64,000 nucleotides of DNA. Origin: Onthophagus taurus. Taxonomy: Eukaryota; Arthropoda; Insecta; Coleoptera; Scarabaeidae. The stretch covers positions 4,712,001 through 4,776,000 of the forward strand of contig NC_091976.1 in assembly GCF_036711975.1 (NCBI RefSeq), written 5' to 3'. A model generated the notes under the pieces. It was not told where the DNA came from. It searched no databases and saw nothing but the letters and a program-made list of their open reading frames with translations. Shown one piece after another: positions 42,985-54,017 of this stretch; position 1 is the stretch's first letter, and every line of letters starts with the position of its first letter. The position numbers and the translations under genes were made by a program.

Positions 42985-43410
42985 ATGGATTTTGAACGTG
43001 AAAGTAGCAGTGACGAAGAGATGATTGAAGATCTGGAAGAAATCAACGAATTATTTCCTATTCGTGGTGGCCGAGTCATGAAAGAAAGAATCGATCATGT
43101 TCATCATTTATCTGACGCCGAATTCGTAAAGAGGTTCCGCCTTTCCAAAGAATGTTTTCATCGGTTGTTGTCAGAGGTTGAAGAAAACATTAAACCACGA
43201 ACGGAAAGGTATTGTATATTGTATAATTTGGTATCATTTGTAAAATTAAAGATATTATTTTCTAGAAATTCAGCAATATTTGCCTCAAACCGGTTATTAT
43301 TAACATTAAGATTTTTTGCTACGGGTAATATGTTGCTGGCTGTGGCTGATTTTTGTGGGGTCAGTGAAGCTGCAGCATATTTCGAAACAATATTTCGAAA
43401 CTTTGCGATA
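42985..43410 (+). pseudogene. Element C transposase, N-terminal exons only
   Basis: Exon 1 (42985-43208) MDFERESSSDEEMIEDLEEI to ENIKPRTE, donor AAAG|GTATTG; exon 2 from 43266 after TTCTAG, reading NSAIFASNRLLLTLRFFATG and LAVADFCGVSEAA. The phase (2) is kept. This is the HTH region of a Harbinger transposase. It degenerates after about 43410, and no GAIDGKH, GDEAF or ENAFG block follows: a deletion removed the nuclease core. Confidence 0.8.
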
Positions 43411-43469
43411 ACATATATATTTACAATAACTAATAAACAACGTAACAAAATAATAAAATAAATTTTTTT

Positions 43470-44516
43470 CTAATGAGGCCAATTTTTTCTTTTTAATTTC
43501 TAATTTATATTTTAGTACCTCCATTTCTAATTGGTGCCGTTCTTTTTCATTAGCAATTTTTAAATTGCACAGTTCTTTTTTTTTCAATATACTCATTGTA
43601 ACTGTTGTGAATTGTTTTGTTTTCACCTGTAAACTATTTTTATTAACTCTCCTAATCTTACTGTATTTATTTCAACTCTACCTTTTCGTTTGCCACTTTC
43701 TAAAACACTACTCTTTCTCTTCCGTAATTGTTTGGGAGTCCAAACATTCCAATCACTTTCTTTCTGATTTTTGTTAACTTCCTCCTTTGGGGTGGGTGTG
43801 TTTATTTGTGATTCTGAATCAATAAATAATTCTTTGCCGGCCTATTCAGAACTAGCACCTGCTGATGCAGATGTTTGTTCTGTAAGAGACATATTAGCAC
43901 CTACATCAGCAGGTGCTAACGATATCTCCGACAAAAAATTGTTTACCGAGTCAGAATCACAAATAGACCTCATTCCGTCTACACTCAAAATTATCAAAGC
44001 TAGAAAGAACATAATCATATTAATGAACAAATTCCACATGAACAGATAACAGAGGCTATTCTATATTTATAGTTTAAACCTTAAAGGTACATTAAAATTT
44101 ACCTTTAATTTTTTCGGTGTGAGTTGTATGTCGGAACAAGGACCTCCACCAGTTTTCATTTGTTCCTGTTTCATGTCCGCACATTTTTTGCGAACGGTTT
44201 TTTTTTTAAATTCATATTTTGTGAGCAACGATTTTGAGTCTCTTGCTACTCCCGTTGTAGCGCTCATCGTCGCCGCTATCTCCTCCCACACCTGCATACA
44301 ATAAATCGCCATAACATTGAAATTGAAAATTGTGTTTTATACTACACTTACATTTTGTTTCTCTTTCCAGGTGACGGTATCACTTTTTTTATTTTCAATA
44401 ACTTTTTTTCGGTCGGAGATCAATTCGATCAATAAATCGACCTCTTCCATTTTAAAGTTAACTGATCGCGGACGTTTTTTGTCGCCTGAAGTTGATTGAA
44501 TGGAATCCATAGCCAT
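43470..44516 (-). pseudogene. Zeste/Myb-SANT-like partner of element C
   Basis: Three exons inferred: 44516-44352 (MAMDSIQSTSGDKKRPRSVN, KMEEVDLLIELISDRKKVIE, TVTWKEKQN|GTAAGT), 44291-44104 (VWEEIAATMSATTG, SLLTKYEFKKKTVRKKCADM, TGGGP) and from 43999 (LAPADVGANMSL and downstream coiled coil rich in K, E, L). The pattern of a W-x-I-A---N and TGGGP is that of zeste-type Myb/SANT proteins. The last exon has stops and shifts (for example near 43840 and 43620). This replaces the MADF partner found in the other Harbingers here. Confidence 0.7.
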
Positions 44517-44843
44517 TTTCTCTTAGTTTTCTAATCACGACAACTACACAACGACAATCGCTAAGAAATGTCACTTGTCAAAAAGTTGTTTACAAACATT
44601 TACAAATAACCCAATTTTAGATCATTTATACGTTCGGCCAACCGTCTTCATAACATTCCCCTAGATATATCTCCTAACCTTGCAATAAACTTAACCTCCT
44701 CATAAGTCGGAGTGGTAAAAGCCGTTTTCGAGATAACCTAATGTTACGCGCTAACCTCCTGTAATGCTAACAGCTAGAATGACAGGAGGTGGTAAAAGTG
44801 GGCCTTAATTGCTCAGTTTAGCTCAGTCTCGAAAACAGGGATT

Positions 44844-46982
44844 ATGAATCGCAAATGTGTTATTGCTATGTTGTTTCTTTACCGAAGACGTCGTCGTCGT
44901 CGACTTCAGAAGGAAAGGAAAAGACTATATCGGGTGCACCCTATAGTTCAAAAAAGACTCCTTGTGGGGGCATTTTATACTTTATTCCAAGAATTATTAC
45001 AACATGACCAAAAATTCTTCAACTATTTTCGTATGTCCATCGCTTCGTTCCATGAGTTAAACCACAAATTAAAGGACGTTTTACAACGCCAGGATACAGT
45101 TATGAGGGATTGCATTGAACCTATGCAGATGTTAGCAGTAGCAACAAGGTAAGTAACAATTTTTTAACTTAAAACTTTTAATATAAACTTAAAACATTTA
45201 CATAATTATATATGTATAATCATTAACGTGAATCACTGCCGAAATCAATCGAGGATACGGACGATGTCTCGGACAACATTCCGTCAGGAGAAAAGCATTG
45301 TTGCCCATATGATGAATAATACTGGCGTGCAGAAGTCGTTTGCAATTCCGACTGAGTGCACCGTTCATCGGCTCTTGATGCTACCTGTAATGTGTGAAAT
45401 TGGCTGCCAGTTCCAGTTTCTAATTGTTGTAGTTTCTGTGTAATCTGTCGACGAACCTCAGAGGCTGGTGATCCTTGTAACATATGATATTGACTACCAG
45501 TTACAGTTGTATATTGCGTCTCTGGATATCCCTGTGATGCATCATAATGGGATTCAGTTGGTGAATGTGATGTGAAATCATGTGATTTATCGTTTCCTGT
45601 CATGGACTTCGCAGTTGCTGATGATTTCTCTTTTTTAATAGTCGAAATAAGTTGAAGAACGCCCATTTGAAGTCGTATAACGTCATCTTCATCGAAAGAA
45701 TTCAGAGAGGAGATAATACCTTTGAAGAATGATAAATGTCGATTTTCTTCTTCACTATGGCCCAGTATCTGTAGCATTTTCTCTTCAACGGGATCAATTT
45801 TAGTCTTTTTTATGATTTTAGAACGATTATCATATCCTGGTATTTTGAAAGGGGGCTCAGTTCCTTCATTTTGCTCAGATGAATCCTTCTCGTGCGGATG
45901 ACTGTCTTCAGTTGAGCGCTCTTCAGTAACCTTATCTAAAAATTTTAGCTGATCATTATAGACATACTTTTTTAAGTGTAATGCGCCAGCGCCAGATTTT
46001 GTGGCATCTTTAACTTTTTTTTTTTCGATTTCATGTACGAGTCGCGAATATTCGACCATCTCTTCAGAACATCTTTACCTGAAACAATTTTTTTTATTTC
46101 AGATATCTGGCGAGTGGCTGTACCTTCACTGACCTACATTATACCTATAGACTAGGCCTAACAACAATAAGTAATATTGTCAGAGATGTGTGTTTAGCTA
46201 TATGGAATGTGCTAAGATTAGAATGTCTACCTGAACCGACAAAGCAAAAGTGGGAAGGTATCGCTTCCACTTTTGAAAAAAGAGCAAATTTTCCTAATTG
46301 CTTAGGCGCAGTTGATGGAAAACATGTTAGGATAGTAAACCCAGTTGGGTCTATGTATTATAATTACAAAGGGTATTAATCTGTGGTGTTAGTGGCTGTT
46401 GCGGAGTCCGATTACCGATTTATTTATGTCAACGTAGGAAGTTACGGAAAAGATTGCGACTCCTCAATATTCAAGAACTGCTCACTATGGAAATCAATTT
46501 TAAATGGCGAACAAGAACTGCCCGAAGCAAAATTCCTTCCAGGTATGACGAATAAAGAAGTCCCATATTGTTTTGTCGGTGACGAAGCATTTGCCCTACA
46601 CCAGCACTTTCTTCGACCCTTCGGTGGACATAATCTTACCATAACCAAAAGGATTTTTAATTACCGCTTAAGCCGAGCCAGACGGTATGTAGAATGCACA
46701 TTTGGTATTTTGTCCAACAAGTGGAGAATATTTCATCGAGCAATAAATTTAAAACCAGATTTTGCAGTGAATATAGTGAAAGCCTGCGTTGTTCTACACA
46801 ATTTTGTTCGGAAAAGAGATGGTTACAAAATTGACGATACGTTTACTGTGACTGGACTGGCAGAATTACCTGGAGCAACTGTAGTACGTGGAGGAACCGC
46901 AGCTAATGATATTAGAAACATATATGCAGATTATTTTATGTCAGAAGTCGGATCAGTCAGTTGGCAAATGTCAAAAATTTAA
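44844..46982 (+). pseudogene. Harbinger B transposase, one in-frame stop
   Basis: Exon 1 44844-45148 (MNRKCVIAMLFLYRRRRRRR to MLAVATR, donor AAG|GTAAGT) and exon 2 46103-46982 (YLASGCTFTDLHYTYRLG after TTTCAG), phase 2. Catalytic blocks: GAVDGKHVRI (Asp), VGDEAFALHQHF (Asp), RRYVECTFGILSNKW (Glu); the tail is VSWQMSKI. The only break is a TAA at 46378-46380 in NYKGY*SVVL, where sister copies have Phe (YFSIVL). Otherwise full length, about 395 residues. The intron holds exon 2 of the opposite-strand MADF gene. Confidence 0.9.
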
Positions 46983-47196
46983 CAAAATAAAAAAATATGA
47001 TTTATAAGTACTTACCAAATTTGTTTTTTTCATTATCATTCATATCGTTAAATGTTGGATCAAGCGCGCAGCACACGTCTTTCTACGCATTTTTCGTCAA
47101 AACTTTATTTATGTATTTTTCTACAGTTTTGTCCCACAACACCGGCTGAGCTTCGACCAAACTAATCAACACTTCAATGTCTATTTCTTGCGACAT
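45223..47196 (-). pseudogene. Harbinger B MADF-BESS partner, two exons
   Basis: Exon 1 47196-47016 encodes MSQEIDIEVLISLVEAQPVL to CCALDPTFNDMN, donor TTTG|GTAAGT. Exon 2 46078-45223 begins GKDVLKRWSNIRDSYMKSKK and continues with KSGAGALHLKKYVYNDQL (end of MADF), an acidic linker, LSFFKGIISSLNSF (BESS-like) and a Ser/Gln-rich tail. A TAG at about 47091-47093 replaces a Trp codon expected in KNA-W-KDV, and an A-run of 11 (46015-46025) is off by one. These are the only defects. The DNA-binding partner of transposase B; the transposase catalytic exon is inside its intron. Confidence 0.85.
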
Positions 47197-47609
47197 TGTA
47201 ATGACTACTAGAAAATTTAAAAAATCGCAATACCGGCTATCCATATAGACTACCGACACGGCACATGTGAACGCTATAATACAAATACTCATACTACTAC
47301 GAACCATCCGGTACCCGGCTCCGAGTGCTCCAGTGGGTATAGCCGGCGACAAGGCGGTTGCCAGCGGCCGGATCGGTGCCGGGTAGGTTCGTCCGGTACG
47401 TCGGAAATAGTGCACACTAGCTTAAGGTGGGATTTCCTAAGCGCGCCTGCCGCAAGCGTCAACGCACACGTCTGACGGATGCGTCAAAACGCTGCGTGTA
47501 GACGCAGCATGCTGTTTTCCAATAAGCGTGTCACCGTGCGACGGACCTGCCGCAAATTAGTCAAATTTGTTTGACTATTTTTTTTTAACGACGTTTGGGT
47601 AACCGTACA

Positions 47610-50600
47610 ATGGACCCGCAACATAATAATAAATTGCTTCTCTTGTTACAAGAGCATGACGGTGACGAAATTTTGTTATTACTTTTGAGAAAAAACAAAA
47701 GAAAAGTTGCGCGTAATTTGTATCAACGTAGACTGAAAGAGGGTTTTTCAAATACTCTCTTAAAAAATCATTTATTACTAGACGAGCAGACATTTAAACA
47801 GTTTTTTAGATTGAATAAAAGTCAATTTCATTTTATTCTTGGACTTGTTGGTGATAGATTAACAAAACCATCATCAAGAAGGGTTAGATTACCAATTACT
47901 GCAGAAGAAAAACTAAGTTTAACATTAAGGTAAATATCATTATATTAAGTAGTATACAGGTGTATCTGAATGACTGCAATAAACTTCAAGGGGTGATTCT
48001 TTAGTGAATTTTAAGGGTACTTTCATATATGAAAAAAATCTTAGTAGGCTTTGCAATCTTAAAATTCACTAAATAAGCACCCCTTGAAGTTTGTGCAGTC
48101 ATTCAGTTACACCCTGTCTAATAATACATTAAGTTTGATCATCATCATAATTTAATGCTATATCGCTAATGGTATCGCTATCTGTGGTTCCTGATCCCTG
48201 TTTAATTTGAAGCGATCTGATTTCAAATTCGCTGACCACCTCAAAAATTTTCGATTTTGCAGCTGTTATGAAATTAGGTGGAAATGTTTTCACCGTTAAC
48301 GCCATACTTCTGAAAAATGATAATGTCGGATCTTCATCATCACTTCTTTTAGAGGTGCTTAACTTTTCCACTAATTTTTCCCGCTCATTAGCTCTTTTCT
48401 CCAATATTTCTAATATTCTTGTGTTGTTATCTTTTTTCTTTTTAGTAACAAAACCGAGAGGAATTGATGATTTTCTTTTTGCGGTTTTGCTAAGAGAATT
48501 ATTGTCTTCCTCTTTTGATTGTTCCGGTGCAGATGTTTGCAAATCGTCCAATACGTTTCTTGAATCTTCAATCATAACATCTTTCTGAAGTACATTTTCT
48601 TCAGGCAGCGTTGTTACTACGTTGTAGGATGCGATGTTACTCTGACTGCTAATAAAAGAATTTGAGTTCTATAGGGGTTTGTTTTGAATGGCTGAATATT
48701 TCAAAATAAAAATTATTTTACCTTCGTTCATATGAAACGTTATCTAGAAAAGTAAGCTGTGTGAATAAGGGCCATTTACATTTTGGCTGTGCAGCAGAGC
48801 CTGTTCCTGGTTGATTGCGTTTCACCTTCATATACCGAGAGATCAAAAAAGCCGGTCCGCTAAAAACTACTTTCCCAAGCGCTTGATACCAATACTTACT
48901 CTCCTCGTCACAGCCTCCTCCCATCTCTACTTGTTTTTAATTTTCAACGTTCTTATTGGTCGACGAGGTGATATCGATTTTTAGTTTCAATGGTTTCGAT
49001 CAGCTGAGCTCAGAGTCGTGTTCTTGGTTTTGGCGTTTGGTGTTTTCAATATTTCATTATGAATTTATTGCGGTTTAATTTAATGTTATCTGTCTTTATT
49101 AACCCTTCGTCTGTAAACGGTTTTCTAGCACCTTCCGTCTGTAAAGGTGGGTCTTTCGGGTCCGGCCGTTTTTTCATCCTGTTAATGCACTTAAAAAATT
49201 TTATAAACAATTCATGATAATGTTCGAAACCTTCAACTTGATAAATCAATCATAAAATTATCGAAAAATTTATTTTTGCATACATATTTTTTTATACAAA
49301 TGAAGAAATTCAGTTAATAAGAGTAATTTACTAAAAAAATCATAACTTTTGAAAAAGTAAGATATCGAAATTTTTGAAAAGAAAATTGATAATGAAAATA
49401 ATGCTAATTTTTACAAAAAAATATTTTCTTTTATTTATTTAATATTAAGTGCTTAAGTTTGTACAGATAAAATAGACAATAAAATAAACGTTAGGAATTA
49501 GTATTATTTTATTTGTTCTAATTTTAATGTATTTATTTATTAAGTATATCAGTATTTTTTATCAAAAAACTATTAAAGCATATTAACCAAACATTAAACA
49601 AAATTATTACTTCTTAAGTAAAAAAAACTATTGTACACAATGAGCACAACAAACGCAACGATGTTCCTCACAGACAGGTTTTTGACACTTTATGCAGCAA
49701 TACCCCGTTTTTTTATCTTTATCGCTTTTACAAAAATGACATCTCTTTCTCTTCGTTAGTTTATCTGTTTTTAAGATTGGATTGTCAAACTCATTCAAAC
49801 CTAAAATCTCTATGATGCCATTGACTATGGATTTGTGCATTCCGTTCGTCGTTAAGCGATCTTGTAAATGTGGTTTTATAAGTGCAAGAGACAGTTCTTT
49901 TAAAAACTCTCTTTTATTTTTATTTTCATTTTCAGGTAAAAAATTATATAGAATGCACCCATTAACACTGGCCTGATCCAACATGCCCAAAAAAAAGCGC
50001 ATTGGCCAGCGGCTGGTTGTACGGGTGCAGGAATAATTTCCACAAAGCTGGTCAAAGACATCTGTACCACATTTGTTTTTATTATAAAATTCTATAATTT
50101 CCGGCTTTCCATTATTTTCACACGCTTTTCCGGTTTTATGCATTGACGACAACAACAAAACAACTTTATTTTTCTTTGGGCAATACGAGAGTAAAATGTT
50201 CTGCCCGTCGTAACCATACCTTGCAGCGCCGATCGAAACATTTCTTTTGAATGATTCCGGAATTTGACGCTTATTTTTTCTAAGTGTGCCTACCATTGAT
50301 ATATTAAAATTTTTTTTCATTTTGTTACAAATCTCAACTGAAGTGAACCAATTATCGCACGTAATATTTCTATGGGTGTTATGAATTGGTTCACTCAATT
50401 TACGCACGTAATAGGAAGGAACACTCTCACCTTGTTCTGTCTGTACTTTTCCAGTGTACGGTATGGCATTGTACATATAAAAAGTTTTTGCGTCATTCAT
50501 GGAAACTATTTTGATTCCATACCGCGCCGGTTTTGATTTTATATAAACACGTCCCGAAAAACGTCCACGAAACCCTAATAACTGTTCGTCAATAGTTAAA

Positions 50601-53600
50601 AACTGGCTCGGAGTATAGTTATTTTGGCAGTTCTGTATAAAAATATCCCAAATTTGACGAATTGGTGCTAGTGCGTCTTCAAGGCGTCTTGCAGATCGTG
50701 TAGCCTTGTCATCAAATCGAAGCCGACAACTAATAAATTCGAATCGTCTTTGTGACATTGTCGCTTTATGCAGTTTTGATCCAAACTCGCGCGACCAGAT
50801 CTCCGTTAAATTTACACGATTATTGTTTTGCATGCCGCCAAAATATAGGAGACCTATAAATGCCTTCAACTCGTTTAAAGTAATTGGTTGGAACGATGCA
50901 CAATCATTGTTGTCCTGTATAAATCGCTCGATTTCGGCGTTAGTATATTTCAAAACAATGTTTAAAATGTCCTGAGTGAATAATGTGCTCCAAATTTCTA
51001 GAATTGTACGTGATCTTGCAGCCGCACCAATGACTTTAGGCAAAATGATAGTAATATTTGACCTACGGCCTCGAGATTCTGGCGTAGTGAGACACCATTG
51101 ATGCTTATCCTTCCCGTAAACAAATTTTCGACGTCTGCTTCCTTCTACAGTCTCTGGCTCATCCTCAACTACACTTTCGTCTTCTTCCGATTGTTTATCT
51201 GAAACATGACTTTCACTATCATCACTGTCAGCCTCTTCAACATTATCGATTTCTTCTTCACTGTCTTCGCCTCCAAAATAAGAAATTATTGGACGTTGGC
51301 GAAGTACGCGCGCTACGTCGTCAGCCGATCGTTGTGCCATTTTGAGTTATAGCACTGAGAAAAATTTGTTTGATTGTTTTTTTTTGTAGTCAAAAAAGAA
51401 CGTCAATGCAAAAAATAAATTTTTCGATACTGCTTTAAAAGTTGACGTTTACACAGTACTTAGCAACTGTCAAAACAATTGTTTTTTGTCCACAGCACGC
51501 TACGTCCTATATGTAAAAGACTTTTACGTCCAGCTACAATAATCAAAGAATTTGATACTGAATAAATTACAAACGCAAAATAATTAACATTTTATTGTTT
51601 TATCATTTCATATTTAAATGCAAATTTATAATAGTATATTTGTGACATTTAAAATTCGCTATCGCTCGCAATAGCGCTCGTTCTCGAATGTAAAAGTTTC
51701 ATTTCACTATCTTATATCAAAAATAAAAATTTTCACTTTCCTGCGAGATCAGTATACGCCGGCTGTAAACCTGGGTCTTTTGTGTTCGCTACAGATTTAA
51801 CCTGTTAACAACAACTGTACAACAGAAAATGAAAACTTTAACCTTGTGCGTTCATCACCTATCACACATTACCTTTTTTTAGGTGGGGGTCCGAACTATG
51901 TCTATTCACTTCTTAGAAAATTATTTGCCTAAACAGTTGTAGCTCGGACACGAAATACCCAGGTTTACAGACGAAGGGTTAAGATAAAAATTCGATTGTG
52001 ATTTTTCTCTAAGGTAAATAATTATTTTATTTTAAATCGGTTTGGTATAAATTTTGTTGATTTATTTTTAGGTTAAATCATACCGTTCACCTTAGAAGAA
52101 GACAAGTTTCAAAGTTTCTTCTCCAATCTTATCTTCGAAATGGAGTAAAAGATCAAAATGGGATATGAAAATATTCACAAGTCTTTGTGTAGAGGAATTT
52201 AGGGAGACATGCCTGGAAAATGTAGTGAATTACCTTATGTCATGACATTAGGAAAGTTGTCAAAGTGCTTTGTTACAAGAATTCATTGAACAATTACATG
52301 ATGATGAATTGGAAGAAGGATTTTTTCAACATGACAATGCTACTGCACGAACAAACAAAAGATTCCTTCATTAATTTTATGATGATTGAGTAATCGGTAG
52401 AGGATGTTGGCCACCTCGCTCACCTGATCTAACCCCACCAGATTTCTTTTTATTCGGTCATTTCAAAAATTCTGTCTACAAAAACCGTTTACAGACCATA
52501 GAAGAATTGGAAGATGCAATACGACACAATGTTCAACAAATAACTGCAGAGCAACTTGTACAGGTCTTCGATAATATGAAAAAAAGAATCACTTTATGTT
52601 TAGAAAAGAATGGTCAAGATTTTGAATTCGTTTTATAATAAATAAAACTTCTAAACCTTTATTTTTATAATAAAATAAAAGATCTTTTTTTGATTTATGA
52701 AATAAATTAATTACAAAAGAATAGTTTAAAGGCTTTTCTTTTTATTAATTAATCCTTTTTAATTATTTTCATCATAATTTAAATTTACATCCACCAATCT
52801 AACTCCAGAGAGAATTTATTTCGAATTTTCTTTAACGAGAGTAACATTTTTAATTTTGTGCGTGTGAGTTTTTGAGGTTATGTTTACTAAACTAAAAGTT
52901 GCCTCCCATTTCCCCACCACTATTAAAACAAGTGGAAGGAGGGTGTGACCGCTGTGACGAGGGCAGTAAGTATTGGTATCAAGCGCTTGGGAAAGTAGTT
53001 TTTAGCGGACCGGCTTTCTTGATCGCATTGTAGGTGTCCCTAATGTTGCGCCATCTTTTTTTACAATCAGCAGCTAAAACAATTTTTTTGTTTTTTAGAT
53101 TTCTTGCTACCGGTGAAACATTCAGGTCGTTAGCATTTACATTTCGAATTTCATATGGCTATATTAGTATTATTGTGAAAGAAGTAATTGAAGAATTACG
53201 CAACAAATTGGTTCCTTTATATCTGAAACAACCAACATGTTCTGATTTCGAAAAAATTGCCAAAGATTTTTATGGGAAATGGAATTTTCCAAACTGCATA
53301 GGGGCGATTGACGGCAAACACATAAGAATATTGTGCCCAAAGAACAGTGGATCCTTATTCTTTAACTATAAGAATTATTTTTCAATAGTGTTGCTGGCTA
53401 TCGTTGATTCGAATTACAAGTTTACTGCTATAAATGTTGGCTCTTACGGCAAAGAAGGGGATAGCAGTATTTTTGAAAAATCACCTATGGGTAACCATAT
53501 TCGTTCTGGAACATTCAACATCCCTGATGAAAAAGCATTGCCAGGATCAGACGTGGTCTTACCACACGTTATAGTGGGTGATGAAGCTTTTCGTCTTGCC

Positions 53601-54017
53601 CCACACATGATGAAACCCTATCCAAAAAATCAGGCAACGCTCGATAATTCAAAAGCAATTTTTAATTACCGATTATGTCGCGCAAGAAGAGTATCTGAAA
53701 ATGCATTTGCTTTACTTTCGCAAACATTCCGAATATTTTATGCTCCAATAGCAGTTAAGCCTGAAACTACAGATGCAATAATACCTGTAACATGTTGTTT
53801 ACACAATATGTTACGGGATGAATATCTGCAGAAAGGAAAACCAATATACAACCAAGACATTGAACTGCCTGTAAATAACATGTTCCCTATTGCTAGAGGA
53901 GGAGGATTTGGCAATGTTGCAGGCTTCGAAATTCGGAATCAGTTTAAAGACTACTTTAATTCCCCACAAGGTTCAGTACAATGGCAAGAGGATTGGGTAC
54001 GAAGGGGTTTAATATAG
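47610..54017 (+). CDS. Harbinger D transposase, intact when spliced
   Basis: Exon 1 47610-47929 (MDPQHNNKLLLLLQEHDGDE to EKLSLTLR, donor AAG|GTAAAT) and exon 2 53099-54017 (FLATGETFRSLAFTFRISYG after TTTTTTAG), phase 2, giving about 412 residues. The N-terminal HTH spans the splice junction. Catalytic residues: GAIDGKH D178, VGDEAF D268, RVSENAFALL E307. C-terminus WQEDWVRRGLI. No stop or shift. The 5.17-kb intron contains a MITE, exons of the opposite-strand MADF gene, and mariner E with piggyBac F inside. Whether it still splices correctly cannot be told. Confidence 0.9.
47957..48118. mobile_element. Hairpin MITE in the Harbinger D intron
   Basis: Arms CAGGTGTATCTGAATGACTG (47957) and complement ending 48116 (CAGGGTGTAACTGAATGACT) pair over about 58 bp with a loop of about 45 bp. 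TA precedes the left end (47955-47956); TCTA follows the right. Size and TA suggest a Tc1/mariner-derived MITE. Located next to the transposase donor site. Confidence 0.75.
49103..51978 (-). mobile_element. piggyBac element F, complete
   Basis: 2876 bp between TTAA at 49099-49102 and 51979-51982. Inverted ends CCCTTCGTCTGTAAACGG and, in complement, CCCTTCGTCTGTAAACCTGG. A GTAAAGGTGGGTCTTT / GTAAACCTGGGTCTTTTG-type motif recurs subterminally (49139, 51765). It contains one intact gene. It is the innermost and hence youngest layer of B > D > E > F. Confidence 0.95.
49628..51340 (-). CDS. piggyBac transposase, intact
   Basis: 570 residues, single uninterrupted frame starting MAQRSADDVARVL. Residues 20-70 are acidic; the catalytic domain has D251 (LTIDEQLLGFRGR), D329 (ITCDNWFTS) and D427 (CGTDVFDQL). 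The C-terminal cross-brace zinc finger, about residues 535-570, has CHFCKSDKDKKTGYCCIKC and CEEHRCVCCAHC. All expected domains are present and ends are TTAA-flanked, so this could be an autonomous, possibly active, copy. It should excise precisely and insert at TTAA. Confidence 0.95.
   Translation of the reverse strand: MAQRSADDVARVLRQRPIISYFGGEDSEEEIDNVEEADSDDSESHVSDKQSEEDESVVEDEPETVEGSRRRKFVYGKDKHQWCLTTPESRGRRSNITIILPKVIGAAARSRTILEIWSTLFTQDILNIVLKYTNAEIERFIQDNNDCASFQPITLNELKAFIGLLYFGGMQNNNRVNLTEIWSREFGSKLHKATMSQRRFEFISCRLRFDDKATRSARRLEDALAPIRQIWDIFIQNCQNNYTPSQFLTIDEQLLGFRGRFSGRVYIKSKPARYGIKIVSMNDAKTFYMYNAIPYTGKVQTEQGESVPSYYVRKLSEPIHNTHRNITCDNWFTSVEICNKMKKNFNISMVGTLRKNKRQIPESFKRNVSIGAARYGYDGQNILLSYCPKKNKVVLLLSSMHKTGKACENNGKPEIIEFYNKNKCGTDVFDQLCGNYSCTRTTSRWPMRFFLGMLDQASVNGCILYNFLPENENKNKREFLKELSLALIKPHLQDRLTTNGMHKSIVNGIIEILGLNEFDNPILKTDKLTKRKRCHFCKSDKDKKTGYCCIKCQKPVCEEHRCVCCAHCVQ
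52080..52640 (+). pseudogene. mariner transposase relic in element E
   Basis: Shifting plus frames give LLQEFIEQLHDDELEEGFFQ, HDNATARTNK (second catalytic Asp region), WPPRSPDLTPPDFFLFGHFK (third Asp) and a C-terminal EELEDAIRHNVQQI helix ending FEFVL. Stops lie after KRFLH and elsewhere, and the N-terminal HTH is missing. It is transposase of the mariner superfamily, distinct from the DD41D copies (PPDFFLFG versus ALDYWLWG). Confidence 0.8.

Larger units (their letters stand above)
42707..44804 (+). mobile_element. Harbinger-type element C, nested in B
   Basis: Ends GGCCCACTTTTACCACCTCC (42707) and exact complement at 44785-44804; TTAA lies outside both (42703-42706, 44805-44808), so the duplication is TTA/TAA with an ambiguous base. 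It carries the N-terminal exons of a transposase on plus and a zeste/Myb-like partner on minus. The catalytic exons are deleted. Confidence 0.9.
48835..53030 (+). mobile_element. mariner-type element E inserted in MADF exon, holding piggyBac F
   Basis: Long imperfect inverted repeats (inner core AAGCCGGTCCGCTAAAAACT at about 48850 and complement near 53000; 70-100 bp in all). TA at 48833-48834 and 53031-53032. Excision of E with one TA restores the MADF reading frame, confirming the ends. Without F it is about 1.3 kb and contains a decayed plus-strand transposase. Confidence 0.85.

Noticed and set aside
43565-43777. Plus-strand hydrophobic frame
   Set aside because: Antisense of the coiled-coil tail of the zeste-like gene.
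48718-48924. 68-codon minus frame with Cys and aromatic residues
   Set aside because: Chimera of the mariner E inverted repeat and the MADF exon.
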